A stretch of DNA of 64,000 nucleotides, taken from NCBI GenBank assembly GCA_000403255.2, contig KE159593.1:191969-255968 (forward strand), in the 5' to 3' direction. Each line of letters starts with the position of its first letter. Positions within the stretch are counted from its first letter, which is position 1. The notes beneath the pieces were generated by a model. The model saw only the letters and a program-made list of their open reading frames with translations, was not told the DNA's origin and made no database searches. Of this stretch, positions 26,333 through 35,666 are shown piece by piece. The DNA is from Lachnospiraceae bacterium 3-1. Lineage in GTDB: Bacteria; Bacillota; Clostridia; Lachnospirales; Lachnospiraceae. The translations under genes were made by a program, and so were the position numbers.

Positions 26333-27217
26333 ATGAAGGAGTTAAAAATAGATCAGGGGTTTGGCAGTATCATGGTTATTGTACCTCATCAGGATGATGA
26401 AATCCTGATGACGGCAGGGGTTTTGTATGAAGCAGTGAAAGCAGGTCTTGAGGTTACTGTAGTTATGGTTACCAATGGTGATTGTGACTGTAAGGATTAT
26501 ACAAAGGGAAGGACCCGCTTGAAAGAGACTGTTGCAGGCTGCAAGCGTCTTGGAATGGGAGAGGAACAGTTGATTTTTTTGGGATATGCAGATACTGGTA
26601 TGCCTAAGAAGGATAGCTTTGTGACACATCTATTTGAAGAAAAGAAGCCTTCAAAGGTATATCCCTCCCATTGCTCCTATGTAACCTACAGTCTGGAGGA
26701 AAAACCGGAATTTCATATGGAAATGACAGGAAACCATGCACCTTATATCAGAGAAATGTTAAAGGGTGATTTGAAACAGGTGATTGAAAAGTATCATCCG
26801 CAAAATATATTTACTACATCCCAGTTTGACATGCATGGGGACCATTCAGGGCTGTGCGAATTTGTGTATGAAATTCTGGACGAAATGGGGGAAGAGAATG
26901 CAGATTCCCCTCAGGTCTACTGTGGACTGATACATTCTGGTGCAGGTGACGACAGGTGGCCAGTTCCAGGTACGGAAAGGTTTGATTGTCCTCAGGGACT
27001 GGAGAAGGATACAAAGTATTTATGGGATGAACGTTTTGTGCTGCAGATGCCCGATGAACTTAAGCGAAGCGCAGGGACAGATAATCTAAAATATCGGGCG
27101 CTTTTAGAATATGAAACGGCCTTGGAGCCTAACGCATATGAATTTTTGATGGCATTTGTCAAAGATGAAGAAATTTTTTGGAAGGTGCGGGAATCAAAGA
27201 TTTTCAAAGAGCAATAG
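26333..27217 (+). CDS. PIG-L/LmbE family deacetylase
   Basis: 294 residues. The zinc-binding motif is PHQDDEILMTAG (family PHxDDE), VTNGD follows, and the distal metal His lies in FDMHGDHSGLCEF. The family removes N-acetyl groups from GlcNAc-type sugars and related glycosides. In this operon it suggests that the imported sugar carries an acetamido or acetyl group, or that the enzyme works on a surface glycan. There is no signal peptide, so it acts in the cytoplasm. It starts 8 bases after the permease gene; GTATGAATGAAGG gives only a weak ribosome-binding site. Confidence 0.85.
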   Translation: MKELKIDQGFGSIMVIVPHQDDEILMTAGVLYEAVKAGLEVTVVMVTNGDCDCKDYTKGRTRLKETVAGCKRLGMGEEQLIFLGYADTGMPKKDSFVTHLFEEKKPSKVYPSHCSYVTYSLEEKPEFHMEMTGNHAPYIREMLKGDLKQVIEKYHPQNIFTTSQFDMHGDHSGLCEFVYEILDEMGEENADSPQVYCGLIHSGAGDDRWPVPGTERFDCPQGLEKDTKYLWDERFVLQMPDELKRSAGTDNLKYRALLEYETALEPNAYEFLMAFVKDEEIFWKVRESKIFKEQ

Positions 27218-27233
27218 AATGGAGGAAATTTGT

Positions 27234-29600
27234 TTGAATACAGATAAATTGCCGATTTACCCGGTGGAACCATGGACCATTACAGAAACCTCTTTCGACA
27301 AGGCGAATAATTATCGGAATGAGACTACCTTTGCGTTGTCCAATGGGTATATAGGAACCAGGGGAACTTATGAGGAGGCATATCCTTTTGATCTTGATAC
27401 AGGTCTGGAAGGAAATTTTGTAAATGGGTTTTATGAAAGTGAAGAAATTCGGTATGGAGAAGCGAATTTCGGCTCACCATTACGCAGCCAGTCATTGTTG
27501 AATCTTCCTAATATGAAAGAAACAAGAGTTTATCTTGATGGTGAACTTTTTAGTATGGAGGAAGGGAAGATGGAGGATTATTCCAGAAGGCTTTCTTTCA
27601 AGGATGGGGTTTTGGAGAGGAAGCTTATCTGGACTTCTCCTTCTGGGAAAAAGGTTCAGATTGAGATTAAGAGACTGGTATCTTTTGACATCAAGAATAT
27701 AATGGCCATTCGTTATCAGGTAACTCCTCTTAATTTTTCAGGAGAGATAAGGTTTACGTCGGTACTTCAGGCTGATGTGGAGAACCATACGAGAAAGACC
27801 AATCCCATTGTGGATTATGGGCCATTTGGCAGGAGGCTGGAACCGCTTCGCCTTATTTCAGAAGGAAAACGGATGTTTTACAGGGGAATCACAAAGGGAA
27901 GCGGACTTACATTAGCTTGCGGATGCAGCCACAGTATAGACGGGGGAAATGGTACGGAAAATATAAGCTGTGAGACAGGTGAACGAGAGGCAAATTTAAG
28001 TTTCACGGTTCATGGTCAACAAGGAGAGACCATTACATTAGAAAAAATGCTCTGTTATTCCACAGATTTGGATATGGAGCCAGAAAAGCTGGACAATTTT
28101 GTTGAAGAAATTCTGGATCTGGCAGAGAAAAAGGGATATACAGAGCTTGCGAACAGCCAAAAGGCGTATCTACAGCAGTTTTGGGACATTGCGGATATTC
28201 AGATTAAGGGGGAGGAGAGCGAATCGTTACAACAGGGAATCCGTTTTAATCTATTCCATATCCTGCAGTCTGCTGGAAGAGACGGAAAGACGGGAATGGG
28301 AGCCAAGGGATTGTCAGGAGAAGGCTATGAAGGGCACTATTTTTGGGATACGGAGATGTATGTACTTCCAGTGTTTGTGTATACGGAGCCGGATACAGCA
28401 AGGAGACTGTTGGATTATCGGTATGCAACCATAGAACAGGCAAGGAACAGAGCAAGGATTCTTGGGCACGAGAAAGGAGCATTGTTCCCCTGGCGGACCA
28501 TCAATGGGGAGGAAGCATCCACTTATTATCCCTTGGGGACGGCTCAATATCATATCAATGGGGATATCGCATATGCATTGTGCCTATATTTGCAGGTAAC
28601 AGGGGATATAGAATACCTGAAAGAAAAAGGTGCGGAAATTCTCATAGAGACGGCAAGAGTCTGGGCAGATGTGGGCAGCTTTGCCGAGAATAAAGGCGGA
28701 AAATACTGCATCTGCAGTGTGACTGGACCAGACGAATATAATGTGCTGGTGGACAATAATTTTTATACAAACCTGATGGCGCGGGAAAATCTTAAGGCGG
28801 CAAAGGGAGCGGTGGAATATCTGGCATGTCATGACAGGGAGACCTTAGAACGTCTCCAAAGAAAACTGGATTTTTCGGAAGAGGAAATGATTCTTTGGCA
28901 GCAGATTATTGATAAAATGTATTTCCCATATGATGAATCCAGGCAGGTATATCCGCTGGACGACGGGTTTATGATGCGTAAGCCCTGGGATGAATCAAAG
29001 ATACCAGAGGAGAAAAGAGCCTGGCTGTATGAGAACTATCATCCCCTGTTTATTATGCGGCACCGTATGTCTAAGCAGGCAGATGCAATTTTGGGAATGT
29101 ATCTGCACAGTAATCTTTTTACGGCGGAAGAGCTTAAGCGGAATTATGATTTTTATCAAGAGGTTACGCTGCATCATTCTTCCCTGTCTACCTGCATTTT
29201 TGGTATTGTGGCATGTGATATTGGATATTATGACGAGGCATATCGGTATTTCTCCCAGTCGGCCAGAATGGACCTGGATGATTACCATAATAATTTTTAT
29301 GCTGGGATTCATGCGGCAAACATGGCAGGTACATGGCAAGCGATTGTGAATGGATTTGCTGGATTGCGTTGCCAGGATTCCAAGCTGCGGTTTTGTCCGT
29401 CTTTGCCAGAGACATGGGAAAGCTATGCTTTTAAAATCAAGTACCGGGATGCTTTGCTAAAAGTAGTCGTAACGAAAGACGAGACAGAGTTTGTTTTAGA
29501 AGCCGGGGACAAAATCACATTTTGTGTAGATGAAAAAGAAGTTACTATGAGAGCTGAAGCTCCCATAGTAAGGATGACCATGCGGCCTGTTATCCGATAG
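27234..29600 (+). CDS. Glycoside hydrolase family 65 disaccharide phosphorylase
   Basis: 788 residues, normal for GH65. The N-terminal domain has NGYIGTRGTYEE, and the (alpha/alpha)6 barrel has GEGYEGHYFWDTEMYVLP and TGPDEYNVLVDNNFYTNL with the catalytic Glu. The phosphate-binding part lies near HHSSLSTCIFGIVACD. GH65 enzymes split alpha-linked disaccharides (maltose, trehalose, kojibiose, nigerose or glucosyl-rhamnose) with phosphate, giving a sugar 1-phosphate; the exact substrate cannot be read here. The TTG at 27234 is preferred because GGAGG lies eight bases upstream; an ATG five codons earlier overlaps that site. It follows the deacetylase by 16 bases. Confidence 0.9.
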   Translation: MNTDKLPIYPVEPWTITETSFDKANNYRNETTFALSNGYIGTRGTYEEAYPFDLDTGLEGNFVNGFYESEEIRYGEANFGSPLRSQSLLNLPNMKETRVYLDGELFSMEEGKMEDYSRRLSFKDGVLERKLIWTSPSGKKVQIEIKRLVSFDIKNIMAIRYQVTPLNFSGEIRFTSVLQADVENHTRKTNPIVDYGPFGRRLEPLRLISEGKRMFYRGITKGSGLTLACGCSHSIDGGNGTENISCETGEREANLSFTVHGQQGETITLEKMLCYSTDLDMEPEKLDNFVEEILDLAEKKGYTELANSQKAYLQQFWDIADIQIKGEESESLQQGIRFNLFHILQSAGRDGKTGMGAKGLSGEGYEGHYFWDTEMYVLPVFVYTEPDTARRLLDYRYATIEQARNRARILGHEKGALFPWRTINGEEASTYYPLGTAQYHINGDIAYALCLYLQVTGDIEYLKEKGAEILIETARVWADVGSFAENKGGKYCICSVTGPDEYNVLVDNNFYTNLMARENLKAAKGAVEYLACHDRETLERLQRKLDFSEEEMILWQQIIDKMYFPYDESRQVYPLDDGFMMRKPWDESKIPEEKRAWLYENYHPLFIMRHRMSKQADAILGMYLHSNLFTAEELKRNYDFYQEVTLHHSSLSTCIFGIVACDIGYYDEAYRYFSQSARMDLDDYHNNFYAGIHAANMAGTWQAIVNGFAGLRCQDSKLRFCPSLPETWESYAFKIKYRDALLKVVVTKDETEFVLEAGDKITFCVDEKEVTMRAEAPIVRMTMRPVIR

Positions 29601-29679
29601 GTTACGCGTGACGTTGAATTATTGGGATAGCGAAAGCTCCCATAGTGTTGGAATATGATGGAAGGAAGCGGAGGGATGT

Positions 29680-30552
29680 ATGTTGAAAAAATATAAGGCA
29701 GTTTTTTTTGACTGGGATGGAACGGCAGTCATGTCCAGGAAAGCGCCTGTGGAGGAGGCAGTAAAGGCAATGGCGCCATTACTGGATGAAGGCGTAAAGC
29801 TTGCAATTATCAGTGGAACTACAATTGAGAACATAGCAGGAGGGGAAATCGAGAAATATTTTACTGAGAAGCAGCTTGCAAACCTGTATCTGGGATTGGG
29901 GCGCGGCGCTTATAATTATATGTTTCAAGAAGGAAAGCCTTGTTGTTTTCAGAATATGATACCAGAGGAAAGGATCCTGTTAAATATCCATAGAATATGC
30001 TTTGATATCCATATGGAACTAAAGGAGAAATTTGGATTTGACACAGATATTGTATTCAGCAGGCCTAATTATTGTAAGATAGATTTGATGGTAAATAATG
30101 AAAGAGGAGATAACCTGTTTCTACAGGAAAGCGAGCTGGATATCTTAAAGAAGGTTATGGCAGAGCATGGAATGGAAGGCGGAATCAAACAGCTTATGGA
30201 TTTGGCCGATGAGATAGGAAAAAAATATCAGGTTACGGTCGTCCCCACCTGTGATGCCAAATATCTGGAAGTGGGGATTTCCAGTAAGAGCGATAATGTA
30301 AACGCTATTTTTGGGCGGATACAGGAGGAAACTGACATTAAGCCAGAGGAGTGTGCATACTGGGGAGATGAATATGTGGGAATCGAAGAGGGGATATTTG
30401 GAAGTGATAGCTTTATGTATACGTCGGTAACCGCATCAGGTGATTTTTTTGATGTATCTGATATAAATAGTAAGAATCGCCCAGATTGGGTGAGGATAAT
30501 AGGAGGAGGGGTAGATAGCTTCTTAAAATTTCTATGTGGGCAAATAATATAA
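29680..30552 (+). CDS. HAD-superfamily hydrolase
   Basis: 290 residues. Motif I is FFDWDGTAV (nucleophile and acid Asp), motif II IISGTT, and motif III CAYWGDEYVGIEEG with further Asp residues. A large insert between motifs II and III is a C2-type cap. GH65 operons usually carry beta-phosphoglucomutase, a HAD enzyme with a C1 cap. This protein does not look like that group but like a Cof/IIB-type phosphatase, so it may dephosphorylate a sugar phosphate rather than isomerise it. CGGAGGG precedes the ATG; the gap to the GH65 gene is 79 bases. Confidence 0.8.
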   Translation: MLKKYKAVFFDWDGTAVMSRKAPVEEAVKAMAPLLDEGVKLAIISGTTIENIAGGEIEKYFTEKQLANLYLGLGRGAYNYMFQEGKPCCFQNMIPEERILLNIHRICFDIHMELKEKFGFDTDIVFSRPNYCKIDLMVNNERGDNLFLQESELDILKKVMAEHGMEGGIKQLMDLADEIGKKYQVTVVPTCDAKYLEVGISSKSDNVNAIFGRIQEETDIKPEECAYWGDEYVGIEEGIFGSDSFMYTSVTASGDFFDVSDINSKNRPDWVRIIGGGVDSFLKFLCGQII

Positions 30553-30565
30553 GGAGGGATAACGA

Positions 30566-31849
30566 ATGAAGAAATTGGTAAAAATGCTGTGTAGTATGGC
30601 GGTCTTTTCATTTGCAATCATGGCGTCAATGAATGTTCATGCAGCAGATACGCCAGCAAACCCAGTGGAAAAAGAAGGGTATACTTTGGATTTTGCGGAT
30701 GAGTTTAATGGGCCATCCTTAGACACAGAAAAATGGACAGACTATTATCTGCCTCATTGGTGTGATGATCCAAGTAAAGCAAAAGGTAATTATCGGTTTG
30801 AGAACGGATGTCTGGTTGAATATATTACAGAAGATCAGGCAGCGTGGTGTCCAGAACATGATGGAACTGTAAAGTCTTCTGCCATTATGTCATTTGACAA
30901 GAGCTGGATACATAACTTTAGCGGAACGACAGATAATCATGACAGACCTACATGGTACGGCTATAAGACCAAGTATGGATATTTTGAAATTCGGGCAAAG
31001 CTTGCAAATTGCGGCGGCGGAGGACACCAGGCTTGGTGGATGGTCGGATTGCAGCAGGATACAGATGACTGGTTTAACTCAACGGAGACAGGGGAGATTG
31101 ATATATTGGAAACATTCTTTAGCACACCAGATGCATGGCGTATTGCAGCGTTTGGATGGAATGATCCGAATTTTCAGTCAGGTAGCTGGTGGTCCAGTCA
31201 GGATAATGTTCCGTCAGGTCAGCCTACAGAGGAATTCCATATCTATGCAATGGATTGGACGCCTACTAGCTTGAAATTTTACTATGATAACCAGTTAGTG
31301 AAGGTGCTTTATGATTCACCAGATTACGAAATGGGAACGATTTTAAATATCTATACCGATGCAGGATCTGGGGTACATAATGATGTTTGGCCCAAAGAAT
31401 GGTATGTAGATTATTACAGAGTTTGGAAATCCAACGATGGCTACGATACACCGGATACAGGAGAATATTTGTTGAGGAACCATCAGACTGGTAAGTTTGC
31501 TTATATTGATTCTGCAGACGAGCATGTAAAGTATGGAGATGTGCCTGCAAATGAAGACTATGCTAAATGGGCATTAGAAGAATTCGAAGGGTATGTACTG
31601 CTTAAGAATGTAGCCACAGGTGAATATATGCATATTGAAAATCTTACCGGGTATGTGGAGCATGGGTCTGTACCATCCACATATTGGAGCGCTCAATGGG
31701 CTATGGATACTGTAGGCAATTATAAGCGGTTTACAAACAGGTGGCAGCCAGACCAGACGATACATACGGAGGACGGGCTGTCCAAATTGCAATATGGTGC
31801 ATGCCCAGAAACCTGGTGGACCAGCCAGTGGCAATTGATAGAATTGTAA
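30566..31849 (+). CDS. Secreted glycoside hydrolase family 16 glycanase with C-terminal binding domain
   Basis: 427 residues. A signal peptide (LCSMAVFSFAIMASMNVHAA) precedes the GH16 domain (about 35-285) with the catalytic ETGEIDILETF motif, nucleophile and acid/base Glu both present. Trp-rich substrate-cleft segments surround it (HQAWWMVGL, SGSWWSSQD). Residues 295-427 form a beta-trefoil or ricin-like domain of three related segments (YLLRNHQTGKFAYID, VLLKNVATGEYMHIE). GH16 enzymes cut beta-linked glucans, galactans or host glycans; the target here is open. It lies 13 bases after the HAD gene with AAGGAGGG. Confidence 0.9.
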   Translation: MKKLVKMLCSMAVFSFAIMASMNVHAADTPANPVEKEGYTLDFADEFNGPSLDTEKWTDYYLPHWCDDPSKAKGNYRFENGCLVEYITEDQAAWCPEHDGTVKSSAIMSFDKSWIHNFSGTTDNHDRPTWYGYKTKYGYFEIRAKLANCGGGGHQAWWMVGLQQDTDDWFNSTETGEIDILETFFSTPDAWRIAAFGWNDPNFQSGSWWSSQDNVPSGQPTEEFHIYAMDWTPTSLKFYYDNQLVKVLYDSPDYEMGTILNIYTDAGSGVHNDVWPKEWYVDYYRVWKSNDGYDTPDTGEYLLRNHQTGKFAYIDSADEHVKYGDVPANEDYAKWALEEFEGYVLLKNVATGEYMHIENLTGYVEHGSVPSTYWSAQWAMDTVGNYKRFTNRWQPDQTIHTEDGLSKLQYGACPETWWTSQWQLIEL

Positions 31850-31866
31850 AGGAGATTGACGAAAGA

Positions 31867-32481
31867 ATGAAAAAAGGTATCTTACTTATCTTGATGGTTT
31901 TGCTATGCGGATGTGGCACACCGGAATCAGAGAAAGCTGTTTTAGAATCATCCCAGAGTGAAAAAGCAGACACTGCAAAGCTGCAGGAGGAAGAAACCCT
32001 GTGGGCAGTATTGGATCATGATGAAAATACGGTGGGATATTTAGCAGAAGATGATAAAAATGTAGTTCAAATCAAAGAACTCATTGAAAACCACTGTAAT
32101 TATGTGGATAACCGGAGCGCAGATAATCTTCCCATCGAAAAAGAAATGCAATTATATACAGAGGAATTCCGTACATTATTGGAGGAAAGCGGATATACAG
32201 AGAGTGTGCAAGACATGTATAAGGGAAATCAATTGGCTCTAGAGAAAAAGCAGATTCTTTGGTGTCCAAATACCTTCGATGAAGAGTTAAAATATGGAAA
32301 AATCACTGTAGATGCACAATTTCTGTTGACAAAGGGAGACGAGGGATATTTAAAACAACACGAGATGAGTTTAGATACCATTTATATTGAACAGAGAGTT
32401 TACTATCTGGAAAAGACAGATGGGAACTGGAAAATCAGCAATATTAACAAAAGTGCATTAGATCAGTATAATCCCACATAG
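31867..32481 (+). CDS. Small lipoprotein of unknown function
   Basis: 204 residues with a lipoprotein signal MKKGILLILMVLLCGCG. The mature part is acidic with a long helical region and a beta-rich end (TIYIEQRVYYLEKTDGNWKISN) resembling the SnoaL/NTF2-like or DUF4878 type, but I cannot name the family. ATG 31867 is chosen because GGAGATTGACGAAAG precedes it and the lipobox then has the right distance. It is the last gene of the glycan operon, before a terminator, so it may help hold the GH16 enzyme or substrate at the cell surface. Confidence 0.65.
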   Translation: MKKGILLILMVLLCGCGTPESEKAVLESSQSEKADTAKLQEEETLWAVLDHDENTVGYLAEDDKNVVQIKELIENHCNYVDNRSADNLPIEKEMQLYTEEFRTLLEESGYTESVQDMYKGNQLALEKKQILWCPNTFDEELKYGKITVDAQFLLTKGDEGYLKQHEMSLDTIYIEQRVYYLEKTDGNWKISNINKSALDQYNPT

Positions 32482-32505
32482 AAATGAAAAAAGTTATGAT
32501 ATAGT

Positions 32506-32544
32506 AGAAAAGCAGCATGGATACAAATGCTGCTTTTCTCTTTT
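32506..32544 (+). terminator. Intrinsic terminator of the glycan operon
   Basis: AGAAAAGCAGCAT and ATGCTGCTTTTCT form a perfect 13-bp stem with an 8-base loop; the T-rich 3' arm is followed by CTTTT. Confidence 0.85.
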
Positions 32545-32605
32545 GAGGTTGTGGGAGATTTGAAAAGTGAGTATAGACATATAGAGATAGGCGATATATA
32601 ATGAA

Positions 32606-33778
32606 ATGAGAAATAAAGTTCGCATTTTGGGAGAAAGAGCTATAATAAATTTGGTGAAAGAATATAGAAAAGAAAGAAATATTACACAAGAACAATTAGC
32701 TCTTTTGGTAGGCATAAGCAGAAAATATTTATCTATGATAGAAAGGAATAAAACAACTCCATCTATAGACGTGGTGGTTAGGCTGTCTGAAGAATTATCT
32801 GTAAATGTTGAACGCTTATTTTTTACACTGTCAGTAGTGGAAAAGAAAAAATTACCCTCAACGATAAAATTTATTGATTTATTTTGTGGAATAGGTGGAT
32901 TTCGTTATGCCTCACAACAAGCATTTGAAAAATTGGGAATCAAAGGACAGTGTATGTTTAGTAGTGATATAGACAAGTTTGCGGCAGAAAGTTATGAAGC
33001 GAATTTTAATGAAAAGCCTTTGGGGGATATTACTAAAGTTAATGAAAAAGATATTCCTGATTTTGATTTACTTTTTGCAGGCTTTCCATGCCAGGCGTTT
33101 TCAATCTGTGGTTTGCAGAAAGGATTTGAGGATAATACCAGAGGAACACTCTTTTTTGATATTGCTCGTATCATAAAGGAAAAGCAGCCAGACGCTTTTG
33201 TATTGGAAAATGTGAAAAATCTTGTGAGTCACGATGGAGGAAACACTTTTAAAACAATTATTCATGTTCTGAGGGAAGAATTGGGATATTATGTAGATTA
33301 TAGAATTTTAAATGCTCTTGATTTTGGTTTGCCACAAAAGCGTGAGAGAATCATAATAGTCGGTGCAAAAAAGCCATTTAGTATGGATTGGGAGTTTAAC
33401 ATTGAGAACATAAAAACTTTGAAAGATATACTGGAAGATGAAGTGGACAGGAAACATTATGCTTCAGAAGAAATCGTCAAAAAGCGTAAGAAAATGCACG
33501 CTGCGCAGACAGTGCCAGCAATTTGGCATGAAAATAAATCAGGCAATATATCATCTTATCCATATAGTTGTGCGTTGCGAGCAGGAGCAAGCTATAATTA
33601 TCTGCTTGTTGATGGAGAACGAAGATTGACACCTAGGGAAATGTTAAGATTGCAGGGATTCCCAGATGAATTTAAGATTGTTGTGTCGGATGCCCGAACC
33701 AGGAAACAGGCAGGAAATGCAATTCCAATCAACATGGTTGCTAAAGTGATTGAAAAGTTTGTACCGCTGGTTTTTTGA
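32606..33778 (+). CDS. DNA (cytosine-5) methyltransferase with N-terminal XRE domain
   Basis: 390 residues. Residues 10-70 are an XRE HTH (NITQEQLALLVGISRKYLSM). The C5 methyltransferase motifs follow in order: I FIDLFCGIGGFRYA, IV FAGFPCQAFSICG with the catalytic Cys, VI VLENVKNL, VIII PQKRERIIIVGA, IX RLTPREMLRLQGFPDEF and X QAGNAIPINMVAKVI. The target domain between VIII and IX is short. The HTH probably represses its own gene, as in M.SsoII and other type II enzymes. A vsr gene follows; no restriction endonuclease is recognisable, so it may be an orphan enzyme. Confidence 0.9.
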   Translation: MRNKVRILGERAIINLVKEYRKERNITQEQLALLVGISRKYLSMIERNKTTPSIDVVVRLSEELSVNVERLFFTLSVVEKKKLPSTIKFIDLFCGIGGFRYASQQAFEKLGIKGQCMFSSDIDKFAAESYEANFNEKPLGDITKVNEKDIPDFDLLFAGFPCQAFSICGLQKGFEDNTRGTLFFDIARIIKEKQPDAFVLENVKNLVSHDGGNTFKTIIHVLREELGYYVDYRILNALDFGLPQKRERIIIVGAKKPFSMDWEFNIENIKTLKDILEDEVDRKHYASEEIVKKRKKMHAAQTVPAIWHENKSGNISSYPYSCALRAGASYNYLLVDGERRLTPREMLRLQGFPDEFKIVVSDARTRKQAGNAIPINMVAKVIEKFVPLVF

Positions 33779-33925
33779 TGATGTATTTTAGGGGAAATTG
33801 TGCTATACTGTACAAAACTATGGGTTTGGATATCTGGAATGAACGTGTATCAGCAGTAAGGCAGATATTTAAGTTTGTAAGAACGGTTGTAAAGTAATGT
33901 GTTTTTAGGATAGAGGTGTGGAGAA

Positions 33926-34360
33926 ATGGCACGTGACAAAGAGATAGTTACTAAAACTATGAAACGTGTGAAAAGTAAAGATACATCTATTGAGATTGCT
34001 TTAAGAAAGGCGTTGTGGAAAAAGGGCTTCCGATACCGCAAGAATTGTGTTAAATTACCTGGAAAGCCCGATATTATTATCCCTAAATATAAGATTGCGA
34101 TATTCTGTGACAGTGAGTTTTTCCATGGGAAGGATTGGGAAAAACTTAAGTTGCAGTTACAAAGAGGGAATAATCCAGATTATTGGATTAAGAAAATTGA
34201 GAGGAACAGGCAACGAGATAGAGAGAATGAGAAGAAACTTATATTTTTAGGATGGGATGTTGTGAGGTTTTGGGGTAAGGATATTGTGAAAGATGTATAT
34301 AATTGCGTTAGAGTTGTAGAGGAAATGATTTTTGATAGGAGTATAGATGATTTTTCTTAG
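33926..34360 (+). CDS. vsr: Very short patch repair endonuclease
   Basis: 144 residues of the Vsr family. The start KTMKRVKSKDTSIEIALRKALWKKGFRYRKN, here spanning residues 11-42, contains the conserved Met-Ser/Lys-xx-Asp-Thr-xx-Glu pattern. LPGKPDIIIPKYKIAIFCDSEFFHG carries the catalytic Asp and His. Two usual zinc Cys and His positions appear partly replaced (FCDSEFFHGKDW for VDGCFWHGC). Vsr nicks T:G mismatches that arise by deamination of 5-methylcytosine, so it protects the sites of the methyltransferase next to it. GAGGTGTGGAG lies before the ATG. Confidence 0.85.
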   Translation: MARDKEIVTKTMKRVKSKDTSIEIALRKALWKKGFRYRKNCVKLPGKPDIIIPKYKIAIFCDSEFFHGKDWEKLKLQLQRGNNPDYWIKKIERNRQRDRENEKKLIFLGWDVVRFWGKDIVKDVYNCVRVVEEMIFDRSIDDFS

Positions 34361-34526
34361 TAGATACTTTTATATGTTATAGAGTGTGTTTTGAAATTAA
34401 TTTAGGAAACTAAGAGGTAGGGTAGAATGTGAAGTTAAATGATTATGAAAATTGATGGATTAATACAAAACATATGATATAATCAAGGAAAGAAAAATAC
34501 ATATTTTAAATGTTGGGGGAGTCGGG

Positions 34527-35597
34527 ATGAAGAGTTTCGGATTATGGTATTTTCCAAAAGATGATAGTGCTGATAGCGCTGATATGCCAGAATTTGATTT
34601 GCATGTAAATTTTTGGTCTTTAGAAGATTATAAACATATAGTTAGTGGGGAAATTCCATGCCTGGATATAGGAATAAAGATCTCTGGATATAAGAGGATC
34701 AATAAATTGACATTTTTTTGCCCATTTATAGTAGGCGAAAATGATATTAGAGATTTAGCGGAGAAAATGACAACCAAAAATAATGCCAATATTATTTTTA
34801 ATAAAGATTGTGAAATTCAAACCAAAGATAATTATACAATAATCGAATTAGAGGAAAAGAAATTACTTGTGTTTTCCTTGGATCAGGTGATAAAAGGGGT
34901 ATATTGCGTTAAAACGGAAGAATATGGAACTAAATTGGAGTTTGAATTTCAAAATTTTCAGGAGTATGCTAATTCTAATCCAGAATTAGAGAAATTTGAT
35001 ACAATCTATATTAGGTTTCGAATTAGTGGGAATGCGTTAACGGATAATATTTATTTCGATAGTGAGCCATTAAACAAATCATTTGAAAGTGCTTTTTCAG
35101 GAACAAGAATGATTGATTTTAAAATAAATGAGAAAAGAAATATTGAAGAAAAGATAAGAGCAGAAATTATTGTCAACCATGAAAAATTGGTGGATTTTAA
35201 AAAGGTTCATTTTTTGGTGATGGAACCATCTGCTTATGATGTAAGTTCGTTTGATGATTTAGACATGAGTTGTAGAGAATTGGAAGAAGGATTGTGGGAT
35301 GACTATTTAGGGACGAAAATTAATTTTTCTAAAGGGCATATATTAGCATATCATTGGAAGACAAAGGGCGATCCGGGAAGCTTTAGCTGTTTAGTTAAAG
35401 TGAATTATTCTAAAACCAAAGTGAGTACTATTTTTGTGTATGCGATGCTGGTAATTGTACTTGGAATCATAAGCAGCGCTGTTGTGACTGGGGTTAATAT
35501 TTTGTATCCAAATGATTTAGGCGCTATGCTGTGTTGCGTAATAGGTGGAAGTTTTCTAGTCATGTTAGGGATGTTTATTGGAAAATATTCAAAATAG
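34527..35597 (+). CDS. Unknown protein with two C-terminal membrane helices
   Basis: 356 residues, no family recognised. Residues 1-290 are soluble, with alternating beta-rich segments and charged loops. Residues about 295-320 (IFVYAMLVIVLGIISSAVVT) and 330-352 (LGAMLCCVIGGSFLVMLGMF) are membrane helices, so the protein is anchored at its C-terminus with the main part in the cytoplasm if it has no export signal. The AT-rich leader has GGGGGAGTCGGG before the ATG. Its position after a methyltransferase-vsr pair suggests a defence or effector role; this is inference from context. Confidence 0.55.
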   Translation: MKSFGLWYFPKDDSADSADMPEFDLHVNFWSLEDYKHIVSGEIPCLDIGIKISGYKRINKLTFFCPFIVGENDIRDLAEKMTTKNNANIIFNKDCEIQTKDNYTIIELEEKKLLVFSLDQVIKGVYCVKTEEYGTKLEFEFQNFQEYANSNPELEKFDTIYIRFRISGNALTDNIYFDSEPLNKSFESAFSGTRMIDFKINEKRNIEEKIRAEIIVNHEKLVDFKKVHFLVMEPSAYDVSSFDDLDMSCRELEEGLWDDYLGTKINFSKGHILAYHWKTKGDPGSFSCLVKVNYSKTKVSTIFVYAMLVIVLGIISSAVVTGVNILYPNDLGAMLCCVIGGSFLVMLGMFIGKYSK

Positions 35598-35666
35598 TAG
35601 GAACTAAAGTATTGAAAACTCATAAAATAAGAGGTATAATAATACGATTAAAGAGAGGAGGAAGTT

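Noticed and set aside
28099-29349. Several out-of-frame reading frames inside the GH65 gene
   Set aside because: All are shadows of the phosphorylase, which shows family motifs over its whole length.
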